Shown: positions 1 to 8,385 of the stretch, piece by piece
How positions within the stretch are numbered: the stretch's first letter is position 1
How the letters are laid out: each line of letters starts with the position of its first letter
Source: Bacillus sp. ISL-7
GTDB taxonomy: Bacteria; Bacillota; Bacilli; Bacillales_B; DSM-18226
Length of the DNA stretch: 64,000 bases
Reading direction: 5' to 3'
Assembly (NCBI RefSeq): GCF_018613065.1
Contig: NZ_JAGGQW010000047.1
Location: forward strand, 1 to 64,000
The notes under the pieces: generated by a model
What the model was told of the DNA's origin: nothing
The model's database searches: none
Seen by the model: the letters and a program-made list of their open reading frames with translations, nothing else
Translations under genes and position numbers: made by a program

Positions 1-6
1 TTCAGC

Positions 7-25
7 GCCGAGGAGGCTCCTCGGC
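7..25. repeat. GC-rich perfect hairpin at left edge
   Basis: GCCGAGGA and TCCTCGGC flank a 3-nt loop. The stretch is far more GC-rich than the AT-rich DNA around it. No T-run follows on either strand, so it is not an obvious terminator. It may be the end of an element or gene that continues outside the window; I cannot tell which. Confidence 0.5.
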
Positions 26-124
26 ACGCCTGGAGCGCAAATCAACAGACATGTTGCAAAGTGTATATATTAATAATATTATAACAAATTAATGCGGTGA
101 ATGATTAAAGTTATTGTAGAAAAT

Positions 125-178
125 AAGAGGCTGTCGAAAGTTTCTCGACAGCCTGAGCAACTGAATTAACTCAGTTGC
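125..178 (-). terminator. Double hairpin downstream of the GerPF-like cluster
   Basis: There are two adjacent perfect stems. GGCTGTCGA/TCGACAGCC at 131-155 is followed on the minus strand by a T-rich tail; AGCAACTGA/TCAGTTGCT lies at about 158-181. They sit 130-180 nt past the stop of the last minus-strand GerPF-like gene and are the likely transcript end. Confidence 0.6.
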
Positions 179-304
179 TAATATTATTAGTCCTACATTC
201 TTTAATTTCCAAAGCATCCAGAGGGTATTCAATAAAAACATACAAGATTAGTATTCTTGTATCTTGAGGAAGAACTTTTTGATTTTTTCGGAGGCTCGAA
301 TGTT

Positions 305-541
305 TTAAACCACACTATTTTTAACGGTAGCACTATCGCTGCCATCAGGATCAAATAAAGCAACGCTTGGAAAATTTAAAGGGGATAGATCTCCATTTTG
401 TTCCCCAATTCCTTGGTTCCGTTTATAGCTCACTAGTTGGTCGATTAATTGAAGAGAGCCCATATTCGCCACAGCTCCATTATCAATAGTATTAATTTTA
501 AATCCCAGAACATTTATTACCGTCGGAGTGATAAATACCAT
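305..541 (-). CDS. GerPA/GerPF-type spore germination protein, paralogue 1
   Basis: A 78-residue protein of the GerPA/GerPF type. Family members are small, hydrophobic proteins of the spore inner coat thought to help germinants cross the coat. The N-terminal half carries the pattern shared by all four tandem genes (V-x-N-x-LG-x-KIN-x-ID-x-GAV-x-N). The middle has YKRNQGIGEQNGD and the tail ends D-S-A-TVK. There is no signal peptide. GAGGTG precedes the ATG. It is the last gene of a four-gene minus-strand run. The YKRNQ region is almost identical to the next paralogue, also at DNA level, so these two look recently duplicated. Family assignment is by pattern recognition. Confidence 0.75.
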   Translation of the reverse strand: MVFITPTVINVLGFKINTIDNGAVANMGSLQLIDQLVSYKRNQGIGEQNGDLSPLNFPSVALFDPDGSDSATVKNSVV

Positions 542-602
542 ATAAACACCTCAATTTGTAATATAAAATCCTATAAGCTCAAGAATGGTCCTAAAAGAGA
601 TA

Positions 603-836
603 CTATAAAAAACTTGATTTGACCGTCGGGCTATCAATTAAATCCATATCCCATACCCCGGATTGAGATTGTATGGTGGGGGATAAATCTCCATTCTGTT
701 CCCCAATTCCTTGGTTCCGTTTGTATGAAACAAATAGATCCAGGTGCTGACTTGGACCAAGATTGAGAACTGCTCCATGGTCAATGGAATTAATCTTAAT
801 ACCTAAAATATTGAGTACAACTGGCGCAAATGTCAT
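603..836 (-). CDS. GerPA/GerPF-type spore germination protein, paralogue 2
   Basis: A 77-residue paralogue of its neighbours. It contains VLNILGIKINSIDHGAVLN near the start, the 17-residue string SYKRNQGIGEQNGDLSP identical to paralogue 1, and a D-S-PTVKS tail. Its ATG overlaps the stop of the upstream gene (ATGA), so the two are probably translationally coupled. Expected role is a coat/outer-core permeability component in sporulating cells, by analogy with the gerP locus of Bacillus. Confidence 0.75.
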   Translation of the reverse strand: MTFAPVVLNILGIKINSIDHGAVLNLGPSQHLDLFVSYKRNQGIGEQNGDLSPTIQSQSGVWDMDLIDSPTVKSSFL

Positions 837-1099
837 GGTGTCATTCCTAAGGGGTTAGGCAGATTAGCTGTTTCAAAAGAGGAATTGGAATCAAACTGAT
901 CCCGATCATCAACACTGCTCCTCGTACCAAGAAAGTTGCTTCCATCTCCCATATTTTGCCCTAACCCCATATTTTTCTTGTCTGAGTTATGCCATTCAGC
1001 CAAAAGGTTTTGACCAACATTTATAGCTGATGCATTCTCAAAGGAATTCACTTTAATAATATTTATATTTATGTTGATATAAGGGACTGGACCAGCCAT
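833..1099 (-). CDS. GerPA/GerPF-type spore germination protein, paralogue 3
   Basis: An 88-residue member and the most divergent of the four in its N-terminus (INININIIKVNSFENASAIN). It keeps the KKNMGLGQNMGD version of the central motif and a D-x-D-x-FDS tail before a short Pro-rich end. A strong AGGAGG lies 6 nt before the ATG. Its 3' end overlaps paralogue 2 by 4 nt. The function is inferred from family and context only. Confidence 0.7.
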   Translation of the reverse strand: MAGPVPYINININIIKVNSFENASAINVGQNLLAEWHNSDKKNMGLGQNMGDGSNFLGTRSSVDDRDQFDSNSSFETANLPNPLGMTP

Positions 1100-1127
1100 G
1101 TTAAACCTCCTAAGTAGTTCATACAGG

Positions 1128-1358
1128 TTAAATATTTGATTTTACTGTGTAAGAATCCTCGATATCATTATCTATGACTGAACCTTTTGAGTAAACTCTC
1201 AGGGTATTATCTGCTATTTGTTGCCCAAACCCTTGATTTTTTTTGGCACTTACATTTCTGTTTTTTTTAATAGTGGAGCTAAATGATATTGAACTTAAAT
1301 GATCAATATTATTCAGTTTAAAAGCGCCGATATTCACCTTGGTTGGTAAAAAGAACAT
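1128..1358 (-). CDS. GerPA/GerPF-type spore germination protein, paralogue 4 (first of the run)
   Basis: A 76-residue protein with KVNIGAFKLNNIDHLSS at the start, KKNQGFGQQIADN in the middle and VIDNDIEDSYTVKS at the end, matching the layout of the other three. GGAAGGA precedes the ATG. It is the promoter-proximal gene of the minus-strand cluster, so the control region should lie at 1360-1590, shared with the divergent Hsp20 gene. I could not fix a sporulation sigma-factor promoter with confidence. Confidence 0.7.
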   Translation of the reverse strand: MFFLPTKVNIGAFKLNNIDHLSSISFSSTIKKNRNVSAKKNQGFGQQIADNTLRVYSKGSVIDNDIEDSYTVKSNI

Positions 1359-1593
1359 AGATCATTATCCTTCCTTTTTTTCTTCCCGGGTATGTAAAGA
1401 TATGCATCTTTAGTAGAAATTATGTTAGCTGATAATCTAGATAGTTTATAAGATGGGACTAATGATATTTTTACGGTTAAGCTCTAAAGATTTTTATGAA
1501 TGAATTAATAAAAATTAAATATGATTATCTATAGATGAGACATTTTTTAGGAATATTTAAATCATTACGATACATCGCAAGGGGGGATCCATC

Positions 1594-2067
1594 ATGGATA
1601 TGAATAAGATGTTGCAATGGATGGATTTGGCGAAAAATTATCAGAATACCGATTTTTGGAATGAGATATTAGGACAGTCCTCCTTTGATGAATTTATGAA
1701 GAATAAGTCAGATTTTTGGCAGGCCGGTGACTCTTCTTTAGAACCTAGACAAGCAAAAACATTTCCACCAACAGATATCTACATAACAGATGAGGAGGTT
1801 ATGTTGATATCGGATCTGGCCGGTTACGGGAAAGAAAATATTCAATTGTCTGTGTCAGGTACAAAGCTATTAATTAAAGGAAACAACAACCAGACAAATA
1901 AAGGTGAGCTAGTGCAGAAAGAAAGGTATCAGGGAGATTTTGAACGAATGATTCAGCTCCCAGAACCTACGTTTCCAAATCAGATTCGGGCAAGATTTCA
2001 TAATGGACTTCTTATTGTTGCATATAAACGGCAATTTAGGAATGAAGAGCAAGTACCAATTGAATAA
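1594..2067 (+). CDS. Hsp20/alpha-crystallin family protein (spore-coat CotM/CotP-like)
   Basis: A 157-residue small heat-shock protein. The alpha-crystallin core lies at about residues 58-150: DIYITDEEVMLISDLAGYGKENIQ, then LLIKG, then the typical RYQGDFERMIQLPEP and the end-of-domain FHNGLLIVAYKR. The N-terminus (1-55) is aromatic-rich and unlike classical Hsp20. An AAGGGGGG site precedes the ATG. Small Hsp20 proteins occur in Bacillus spore coats (CotM, CotP), and the GerP-like genes on both sides support a sporulation role; that role is inference. Confidence 0.8.
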   Translation: MDMNKMLQWMDLAKNYQNTDFWNEILGQSSFDEFMKNKSDFWQAGDSSLEPRQAKTFPPTDIYITDEEVMLISDLAGYGKENIQLSVSGTKLLIKGNNNQTNKGELVQKERYQGDFERMIQLPEPTFPNQIRARFHNGLLIVAYKRQFRNEEQVPIE

Positions 2068-2145
2068 CCTTACTTGTTTGAAGAATTACTGGTTTTCATT
2101 GGTCTATATACTGTGGGAAAAAATAAATAATTGTGGGGATTTATT

Positions 2146-3315
2146 ATGTCTATGAAAGGGATTTTTAATCAAAATAGTAAAAAAACGAGAAATGATGTGA
2201 ATGAGTTTGAACAGCAGATTTTAAGAATAAATGCACTTGAAGTTCATATGAAAAATTTGTTAAAGTTTGAAAAACAGGTTCGGACATTCATGCTTGGAAT
2301 GGGCAGAGGAGAAAAAGAAGAGAATCCTTGGATTGAACGTAAAAACGAGGTAAACAAAAAGTCTCAAATAAAAGGTCAACCTTCGTTAGAAAACCTTGAA
2401 AAAACCCAGGAATGTGATTTGTGTGACAAAAAACTTAATGAACTGACTGGGAGGCTAAACAAGTTTGAACAATCTGTTCGAGAAATAATATTATCCGTAA
2501 ATACAAGTAAGACCACTTCCTTGTCCGTGGAAGAAGAACAGGAGAGGGAAGGAAGATTGCTACATTTAGTGGAACGACGTCTTTCAGAAAAATTAGCTAC
2601 TCATATTAAAAAGCAAGAAATGATGCAAGAAAAAGTAAGGTCGTTGGAAAGTCTAATTTTGAAACTAATGGAACGAGAAAACCATCAATTCAACGGCTTC
2701 TCTAAGGAAGAGAGAATTAATCAATCGATATTAGAAGGAATAGCAGTAATCGGCTCACCCTGTGATGGGGACGAGCTGGAAGAAGCAAATGTTGAATCAT
2801 TTGATTCACATATCAAAATGAGAGTCCTTGCGTTGGAAAATAATTATTTACTAGTTAATGAAGTACAAGCTGGGCTACTTAAAAGAGTGGATAATCTTAT
2901 AGAAAAATGTAATGAGTTAACAAAGAAAATGGTGGAAACAGAAGATGCGACTATGCAGCAAGATTCCATTTGTAACACATTATATATAGATAAGCTTTAT
3001 TTAGATAAATATGAGCAAAACAACAACTTTGCCCAGCTTGGCATTAATCATCTGAGTGGTGCCCTAAACATTGGTGCCACATACGGAAGAGATGTTGTAC
3101 CAAAGAAAATAACTGAGCAGGTAAAAGAGGACCTAGCAAAAATGAAGACTGTAAAAGAGGAAATGGAAAAAAATCATACTAGTGCAGAAAAACAGACAGA
3201 TTCCCAAAATAATGAGTCATCATCTCACGTAAATTCCATACCACCTGAGGAAGATATACCATATACTGACATTGTTATAGAGGACGACCCTTCCCTTGGA
3301 GAAAATCCTTTTTAA
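2146..3315 (+). CDS. Long coiled-coil protein with GerPC-like C-terminal motif
   Basis: The start was set at the ATG preceded by GTGGGGAT, giving 389 residues. Most of the protein is charged and heptad-rich, and a C-x2-C pair (CDLCDKK) lies near residue 90. At about 295-335 the coil gives way to an ordered segment ending LGINHLSGALNIGATYG, which resembles the L-x-G-x-LNIG motif I associate with GerPC. A charged tail follows. GerPC proteins are about 200 residues, so this would be an enlarged relative. Its position beside four GerPF-type genes and an Hsp20 gene suggests a second, non-standard gerP-like locus. No signal peptide or membrane helix is seen. Confidence 0.5.
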   Translation: MSMKGIFNQNSKKTRNDVNEFEQQILRINALEVHMKNLLKFEKQVRTFMLGMGRGEKEENPWIERKNEVNKKSQIKGQPSLENLEKTQECDLCDKKLNELTGRLNKFEQSVREIILSVNTSKTTSLSVEEEQEREGRLLHLVERRLSEKLATHIKKQEMMQEKVRSLESLILKLMERENHQFNGFSKEERINQSILEGIAVIGSPCDGDELEEANVESFDSHIKMRVLALENNYLLVNEVQAGLLKRVDNLIEKCNELTKKMVETEDATMQQDSICNTLYIDKLYLDKYEQNNNFAQLGINHLSGALNIGATYGRDVVPKKITEQVKEDLAKMKTVKEEMEKNHTSAEKQTDSQNNESSSHVNSIPPEEDIPYTDIVIEDDPSLGENPF

Positions 3316-3445
3316 ATTTGAAAAACTAATAAAAAAGGCGTATTTGGATATTTTTAGGTTCTCGAAATTCTTGAGCTCCAAGCTGAATAAATGTGGTATT
3401 CTTGATAATGGAGTATACACAATTTAAGTGTTTGGGGAGAGGCAT

Positions 3446-4414
3446 ATGCTGCAAAAGATAAATAAACAACTAGAAAGAATCATGCCATTAATTACCCCGG
3501 TTGGTGTATTGACTGGAGTATTGTTCAGTGGCCATCTTAAGGATTTTTCATTTTTAATTCCTTGGATTTTTGCTTTTATGACCTTCGCTGGGAGTTTAAG
3601 TTCCAATTTCCATTCATTAAAAGAGGTAATCGTTCATCCGTTTCCAATTTTTATTGCAATGGCAATCCTTCATGTTCTCATGCCAATTTGGGCCTGGGGT
3701 GTAGGTCATGTCGCTTTTTCTGGTGATGTTTACACGATTACCGGACTTGTCTTGGGAATGGTCATTCCAACAGGAGTGACAAGCTTTATGTGGGTAGCCA
3801 TTTACAAAGGAAACATTCCATTAGTCTTATCGATCATTTTAATTGATACCTTGCTTTCACCAATCATTGTTCCATATTCGCTATCGTTATTTATAGGTGA
3901 AAAAATTGAAATGGACTTTATCAGTATAATGAAAGGTCTATTGGGAATGGTGGTCATTCCTTCCTTGATTGGGATGTACTTAAACCAAGTTACAAAGGGG
4001 AAAATTAAAGACCAATTAGGGACACGGCTTGCTCCTTTTTCAAAAATTAGCCTTGGATTTGTGGTCATGCTTAATGGGGCAGTAGTCGCACCCTATTTAA
4101 GAGAACTTAACCTTAAACTAGTGAGTATAACCTTAACGGTCTTCTTGATTGCGCTGACTGGTTACTTGTTTTCATTTTTAATTGGTAGATTTTTTAATGG
4201 TGGACGAGACAACGTCATTTCGCTGACATTCACTGGCGGGATGAGAAATATTAGTGCTGGGGCCGTTATAGCTATTACTTACTTCCCAGCTGCAGTTGCG
4301 GTACCAGTAGTGGTTGGGATGTTATTTCAGCAAATACTTGCCTCGTTAAATGGGCATTTTCTCAATCGTTACTATAATAAAAATGTGGAAAAGCAAGAAT
4401 CGGTTGCAATGTAA
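3446..4414 (+). CDS. Bile acid:sodium symporter (BASS) family transporter, YocS-like
   Basis: A 322-residue integral membrane protein with nine to ten hydrophobic segments. It resembles the Bacillus YocS branch of the BASS family, which imports organic anions with sodium. FMTFAGSLSSNF near residue 45 and FTGGMRNISAGAV near residue 265 are family-type conserved loops. An in-frame GTG lies 18 nt upstream, but GGGGAG sits 7 nt before the ATG used here. It is a single-gene unit followed by a strong terminator. The substrate cannot be read from sequence. Confidence 0.85.
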   Translation: MLQKINKQLERIMPLITPVGVLTGVLFSGHLKDFSFLIPWIFAFMTFAGSLSSNFHSLKEVIVHPFPIFIAMAILHVLMPIWAWGVGHVAFSGDVYTITGLVLGMVIPTGVTSFMWVAIYKGNIPLVLSIILIDTLLSPIIVPYSLSLFIGEKIEMDFISIMKGLLGMVVIPSLIGMYLNQVTKGKIKDQLGTRLAPFSKISLGFVVMLNGAVVAPYLRELNLKLVSITLTVFLIALTGYLFSFLIGRFFNGGRDNVISLTFTGGMRNISAGAVIAITYFPAAVAVPVVVGMLFQQILASLNGHFLNRYYNKNVEKQESVAM

Positions 4415-4433
4415 AAAGATGTTTAAAAAAGAA

Positions 4434-4467
4434 ATCCCCTCGGAATTATTTGCGAGGGGATGTTTTT
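4434..4467 (+). terminator. Rho-independent terminator after the BASS transporter
   Basis: A 9-bp stem, ATCCCCTCG/CGAGGGGAT, is followed by a run of five T. Confidence 0.9.
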
Positions 4468-4494
4468 ATGAGGGAATTCCCTCAAAAGAGCCGA

Positions 4495-4707
4495 TTACTT
4501 TGTTGCATACTTGATAATTCCGGATAAATAAACGGAGCAGTCTCGTTGGACAACTTCTCTCATTTTTATTTTTCCGTCTTGTACTAATTCTCTAACCAAG
4601 CCTTCAATAAGCTTTTCATCTTCTTTAACAGCCTTTGGAATCTCAATTGAAAATAAATTACTCCGACTGGCGTAGTGTAGATTTTTTAATAATTCAGCTT
4701 TATTCAT
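4495..4707 (-). CDS. Small protein of unknown function (70 aa)
   Basis: A compact, charged, probably helical cytoplasmic protein. The segment EDEKLIEGLVRELVQDGKI resembles a helix pair followed by a basic KMREVVQRD strand, as in a small winged-helix fold, but I do not recognise the family. AAGGGG is placed 7-8 nt before the ATG. It reads away from the BASS gene and is separated from it by the terminator. Confidence 0.6.
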   Translation of the reverse strand: MNKAELLKNLHYASRSNLFSIEIPKAVKEDEKLIEGLVRELVQDGKIKMREVVQRDCSVYLSGIIKYATK

Positions 4708-4806
4708 TGGACAACCCCTTTACCTTATCTTCGACATTTTGGGGTATTTCTCCTTTGAATTTAAAGATATAATTTCCAATGACAAAGAACTCAGCAAAAA
4801 AATAGC

Positions 4807-4974
4807 TTAATCTTTTGTTAGTTCTTCTTCAAAGAAAAAGGTATTCGGATGTTCATTGACAATGTAAGAGTACCTTTTCATGTTTTTTACATATTGAGAT
4901 TTATTGATTGTTACTGATTCACCCGAAGAACGAATATTTACTTCATCACCCTCATTAAATATACTTTTCTTCAT
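4807..4974 (-). CDS. Small protein of unknown function (55 aa)
   Basis: A short open frame on the minus strand starting MKKSIFNEGDEVNIRSSGES and ending FFFEEELTKD. A good AAAGGATGGG ribosome binding site lies just before the ATG. The N-terminal EGDEVNI pattern is typical of small beta-barrel (KOW/SH3-like) starts. The site and clean reading frame make it a likely real gene between adeC and the 70-aa gene. Confidence 0.55.
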   Translation of the reverse strand: MKKSIFNEGDEVNIRSSGESVTINKSQYVKNMKRYSYIVNEHPNTFFFEEELTKD

Positions 4975-5008
4975 TTTCCCATCCTTTCAAACCAGGGTGT
5001 TTTCTTCT

Positions 5009-5028
5009 ATCCAGCACCTTTGCTGGAT
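5009..5028. terminator. Perfect 8-bp hairpin beside the adeC stop
   Basis: ATCCAGCA/TGCTGGAT flank a 4-nt loop. The T-rich side lies on the plus strand and not on the adeC side, so termination of the guaD-adeC transcript here is possible but not textbook. Confidence 0.5.
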
Positions 5029-5041
5029 ATTTTATTATTTC

Positions 5042-6778
5042 CTAAGCGTCGAGATCTATATGCTCAAACTTACTAATCTGGAACAAACCCTTATCAGTTA
5101 ACTTTAGTTCCGGTATGACAGGAAGTGATAAAAACGAAATCGTTAAAAATGGGTTGAAGTGGTCGTGTGCACCTAGTTTTTTTAGGGCAAGATTTATCTC
5201 ATTTAAACTGGAATAAACCTCTTGATACGGGCGATCTGACATTAACCCTGCGATAGAAAGTCGCAATGAGGCAATCACTTCGCCTTGATTGACAACAACG
5301 AGACCCCCTTGGATATCTTTGATCGCTTTGGCAGCAACTACCATATCCAAATCGGTTGTTCCGGCAATAATAAGATTATGGGAATCGTGAGCAATGGTGG
5401 TTGCAATCGCACCGGATTTTAAACCTAGACCTTTGACAATCCCTAATCCAATTTGATTTTTCATATGATGGCGCTCAATCACGGCCAGCTTTAATTGGTC
5501 ATTTATGATAGAGGGTTGAAATATCCCTGAATCACTAGCATTAACTTTTTCAATAATATGACGCGTTACAAGACTATTGGGGATAATTTCAATAATATTT
5601 GCTTTATTCGTTTTTAATGGAATTTGGAAATGATTTTCCGTTAATTCATGGAAACGAACAGAATTTCTTAACCGGTCTGTTTCAACCAAGGAATGGTCCT
5701 GTGATTCAATAATAAGCTGTCCATTCTCGACAACGGCAATCCCATCTTTATAAACGGTTGTAATAATAATTTTATCAAGATCATCAAACAGGAAGAAATC
5801 TGCTTTGTATCCAGGAGCGATCGCACCCTTAGCCTCAAGCCCATAGCATTCTGCTGCATTAATGGTTGCCATTTGAATCGCAGTTATGGAAGATAGACCT
5901 GAGGAGATAGCAAGTCTTACGTTGTGATCGATGCTGCCATCATGGATGAGATCGTCTAAATGCTTATCATCCGTTACAAATAAACATCTTCTTGCATTTC
6001 GCTCATTGACGATGGGAATCAATTGTTGTAAGTCTTTTGCCACCGTACCTTCGCGAATCATTAAATACATTCCTCTTCTGAGACGTTCTTTTGCTTCTAT
6101 TGCTGTTGTACTTTCATGGTCTGTTCGAATGCCTGCTGCCATATACACATTCAAATCATTGGCCGATAGCCCCGCCGCATGGCCGTCAATTTTTTTGCCA
6201 AATTGTTTTGCTGTTAAGATTTTTTCAAGCATGTCGTCCTCAGCCTTTAGAACTGCTGGGAAATTCATGACTTCAGCTAATCCTAAGACTCGTGGCTGCT
6301 GATAAAAGGGTTTTAGATCTTTTGCATTAAGAGTAGCGCCGGAATTTTCAAATTCGGTCGCAGGAACACATGAAGGAAGCATGAAGAAAAAGTCAAACGG
6401 TAAGTTTTCAGAGGAATCAAGCATGTATTGTATCCCCTCAGCACCTAATACATTGGCAATTTCATGTGGGTCTGCAATGATGGTAGTTACCCCATGCGGA
6501 AGAAGAACCTTTGCAAATTCATTTGGTGTGACCATAGAGGACTCAATATGAACATGACCATCGATAAAAGCAGGGGATATATAGCGGCCATTTGCATCAA
6601 TCACCCTATTCCCCTCATAATCACCTATACCGGCAAAGTATCCATCAACAATCGCAATGTCTCCTTCAATAATTTCTCCATTAAAGACATCGATAATTTT
6701 CCCATTTTTAATGACCGTATCCGCTGGCTCTCTTTTAGATGCTATAGAGATTCGTCTCTTTAACTGTTTTCCCTCCAT
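5042..6778 (-). CDS. adeC: Adenine deaminase
   Basis: A 578-residue metal-dependent hydrolase converting adenine to hypoxanthine and ammonia, the size of Bacillus AdeC. The amidohydrolase start is visible as VIKNGKIIDVFNGEI, the metal-binding IDGHVHIESSM at about residue 73, then DPHEIANVLG, the HAAGLS motif near 200 and DDKHLDDL near 265. The C-terminal AdeC-specific domain is present through residue 578. It follows guaD by 24 nt on the same strand, so the two form a purine-base deamination operon. Confidence 0.95.
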   Translation of the reverse strand: MEGKQLKRRISIASKREPADTVIKNGKIIDVFNGEIIEGDIAIVDGYFAGIGDYEGNRVIDANGRYISPAFIDGHVHIESSMVTPNEFAKVLLPHGVTTIIADPHEIANVLGAEGIQYMLDSSENLPFDFFFMLPSCVPATEFENSGATLNAKDLKPFYQQPRVLGLAEVMNFPAVLKAEDDMLEKILTAKQFGKKIDGHAAGLSANDLNVYMAAGIRTDHESTTAIEAKERLRRGMYLMIREGTVAKDLQQLIPIVNERNARRCLFVTDDKHLDDLIHDGSIDHNVRLAISSGLSSITAIQMATINAAECYGLEAKGAIAPGYKADFFLFDDLDKIIITTVYKDGIAVVENGQLIIESQDHSLVETDRLRNSVRFHELTENHFQIPLKTNKANIIEIIPNSLVTRHIIEKVNASDSGIFQPSIINDQLKLAVIERHHMKNQIGLGIVKGLGLKSGAIATTIAHDSHNLIIAGTTDLDMVVAAKAIKDIQGGLVVVNQGEVIASLRLSIAGLMSDRPYQEVYSSLNEINLALKKLGAHDHFNPFLTISFLSLPVIPELKLTDKGLFQISKFEHIDLDA

Positions 6779-6802
6779 AGGACAACATCCTTTTCTGTCA
6801 TA

Positions 6803-7273
6803 TTAATACTCTACTTTATCTTGTGAATTCTCCCATGTTCTAAACGGAATATCTCCATCTGGTGGAAAAATCTTTTTCATAGGTATTTTTCGATATTCGA
6901 TGGGGAGGGAGAGTTGATCATAAATAAATTGATCATCAAACCCTATTTTCGCTGCATCTTGTTTGGTGCAAGCATAATAAACAGCCTTGGGTCGTGCCCA
7001 ATAAATGGCGCCGATGCACATCGGACAAGGTTCACAGCTGGTATAGATTTCACAATCGTTCAGCTGAAAGTCGTTTAAATTCCGGCAGGCATCTCGAATG
7101 GCTTGCACCTCGGCATGTGCAGTGGGATCGTTTGTCCCGGTTACTTCATTTCGGCCGATTCCAATAACCTTTCCGTCCTTGACGACGACAGCTCCAAATG
7201 GTCCCCCTTGCTTCGTCATAACATTATTTAGCGCTAGTTCAATTGCCTTTTCCATAAAGTGAGAATCTGTCAT
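6803..7273 (-). CDS. guaD: Guanine deaminase
   Basis: A 156-residue zinc-dependent deaminase of the CDA fold converting guanine to xanthine and ammonia. The zinc motifs are HAEVQAI at about residue 53 and CEPCPMC at about 81-87. The C-terminal segment with IPMKKIFP and the FRTWENS end matches Bacillus GuaD, as does the length. It is the first gene of the guaD-adeC unit, divergent from the urate/urease cluster. The shared 340-bp spacer carries TnrA-type sites, so nitrogen control of both directions is plausible. Confidence 0.95.
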   Translation of the reverse strand: MTDSHFMEKAIELALNNVMTKQGGPFGAVVVKDGKVIGIGRNEVTGTNDPTAHAEVQAIRDACRNLNDFQLNDCEIYTSCEPCPMCIGAIYWARPKAVYYACTKQDAAKIGFDDQFIYDQLSLPIEYRKIPMKKIFPPDGDIPFRTWENSQDKVEY

Positions 7274-7344
7274 ACAACCTCTCCATTCCAGTTAATTAAT
7301 TTAAAATACATTATTCTACATGATGCTTACAATTGCTCAATTGT

Positions 7345-7361
7345 TGTAGGTATATCTAACA
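7345..7361. promoter_or_regulatory. Imperfect TnrA box in the guaD/pucB spacer
   Basis: TGTAG-N7-TAACA matches the TnrA consensus TGTNA-N7-TNACA with one mismatch. It is nearer to guaD than the perfect box at 7428 and may serve that side. Confidence 0.4.
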
Positions 7362-7427
7362 TATTTTTTTATAAAATTGCTCTGATTACTTGCCTGTTGA
7401 TATCGGCTCCAATCAACAATTTTTCCA

Positions 7428-7479
7428 TGTTAGATTATATGACATTAGTGTAGATACTATTTCCCCTTTTGGATATTAT
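7428..7479 (+). promoter_or_regulatory. TnrA box plus -10 element upstream of the purine/urease block
   Basis: TGTTA-GATTATA-TGACA at 7428-7444 is a perfect TGTNA-N7-TNACA box. A TATTAT hexamer at 7474-7479 puts the transcription start near 7486, so the box is centred at about -50, where TnrA activates in B. subtilis. This is the main control site visible in the 343-bp spacer 7274-7616. Confidence 0.7.
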
Positions 7480-7673
7480 TGTGAAAAAAGATGACATAAG
7501 CTTTGTTGGTAATGTTCGTCTATCTACTGAAAATCTACTCAGTATCAGAAAATTGAAAAAGAACCTGGGTGTATTTTGGGAGGTCTATCAATATATATAG
7601 TGTTAGGTAACTCGCAATGAATAGGGGGTCAAGATGGAAGGGATTCAAAAAAGGCATCAAAAGGTGGGTTCTC

Positions 7674-8318
7674 TTGAAGGATAACGACGGAGTCATCGCA
7701 GTCTATCTTGCGGCGGGTAAGAGCCGCCGGATGGGAGTTAATAAGCTGGCACTCCCTTGGGGGCAGAAAACTGTTGGTAATTCAGGCTTAGAAAAGGCAG
7801 TGAATTCCACACTGGACTATACCATTGTGGTGACAAGGGAAGAGGATACGCTCAACTGGATAAATGGAACCCTTTTCAGTACCCCCCTCCGAGAACGCTG
7901 GAAAGCATTGAGATGCCGTGCTGCTGATAAAGGGCAGGCACATTCCTTGCAATGTGGATTGCTTGCAGCCATGGAAATGGAACCGAAAGGAATCATGATT
8001 CTTCTTGCTGATCAACCGCTCTTATCAGTAGAAATCATCAATGATTTGGTTAAACGATACCTGAAAGAATATCAGGGAAATAAAAATGTTCCGTTTATAG
8101 CGGCTAGCTTTCAGGGGATTCCGAGACCGCCCATTATTTTTTCGCCAAAGGTGGTTCCTGATTTACTGAAACTAGAGGGGGATGAAGGGGCACGACAGCT
8201 TTTTAAAAAGGAAAAATTAACTGGCATACTAGTTAACTATGAGAACGGTTGGGACTTTTTTGACGTCGATACCAAAGATGAATATGAATGGCTGAAAGGG
8301 TGGAGGCACGAGTGGTGA
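7674..8318 (+). CDS. pucB: MobA/MocA-like nucleotidyltransferase, PucB-type xanthine dehydrogenase accessory protein
   Basis: The frame is open from an ATG at 7617, but that start lacks a good ribosome site. I chose the TTG at 7674 because AAGGTGGG sits 5 nt before it and relatives begin a few residues before the nucleotide-binding loop. The product is 214 residues. Motifs are AVYLAAGKSRRMG-x-NKL at the N-terminus, KGQAHSLQCGL, and LLADQPLL. The family transfers CMP or GMP to molybdopterin. In Bacillus PucB matures xanthine dehydrogenase, which makes urate. No xanthine dehydrogenase subunits lie in this window. Confidence 0.8.
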   Translation: MKDNDGVIAVYLAAGKSRRMGVNKLALPWGQKTVGNSGLEKAVNSTLDYTIVVTREEDTLNWINGTLFSTPLRERWKALRCRAADKGQAHSLQCGLLAAMEMEPKGIMILLADQPLLSVEIINDLVKRYLKEYQGNKNVPFIAASFQGIPRPPIIFSPKVVPDLLKLEGDEGARQLFKKEKLTGILVNYENGWDFFDVDTKDEYEWLKGWRHEW

Positions 8319-8385
8319 AGAGAGGCAAGTTGTCTGTTTCTCCTGAAATCCTGCTGAAATCAGTTAGGTTGGGAGAGATGAAACC

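Noticed and set aside
7259..7453. 64-aa plus-strand frame in the guaD/pucB spacer
   Set aside because: It covers the TnrA sites and the divergent start region, has AT-rich random composition and no ribosome site.
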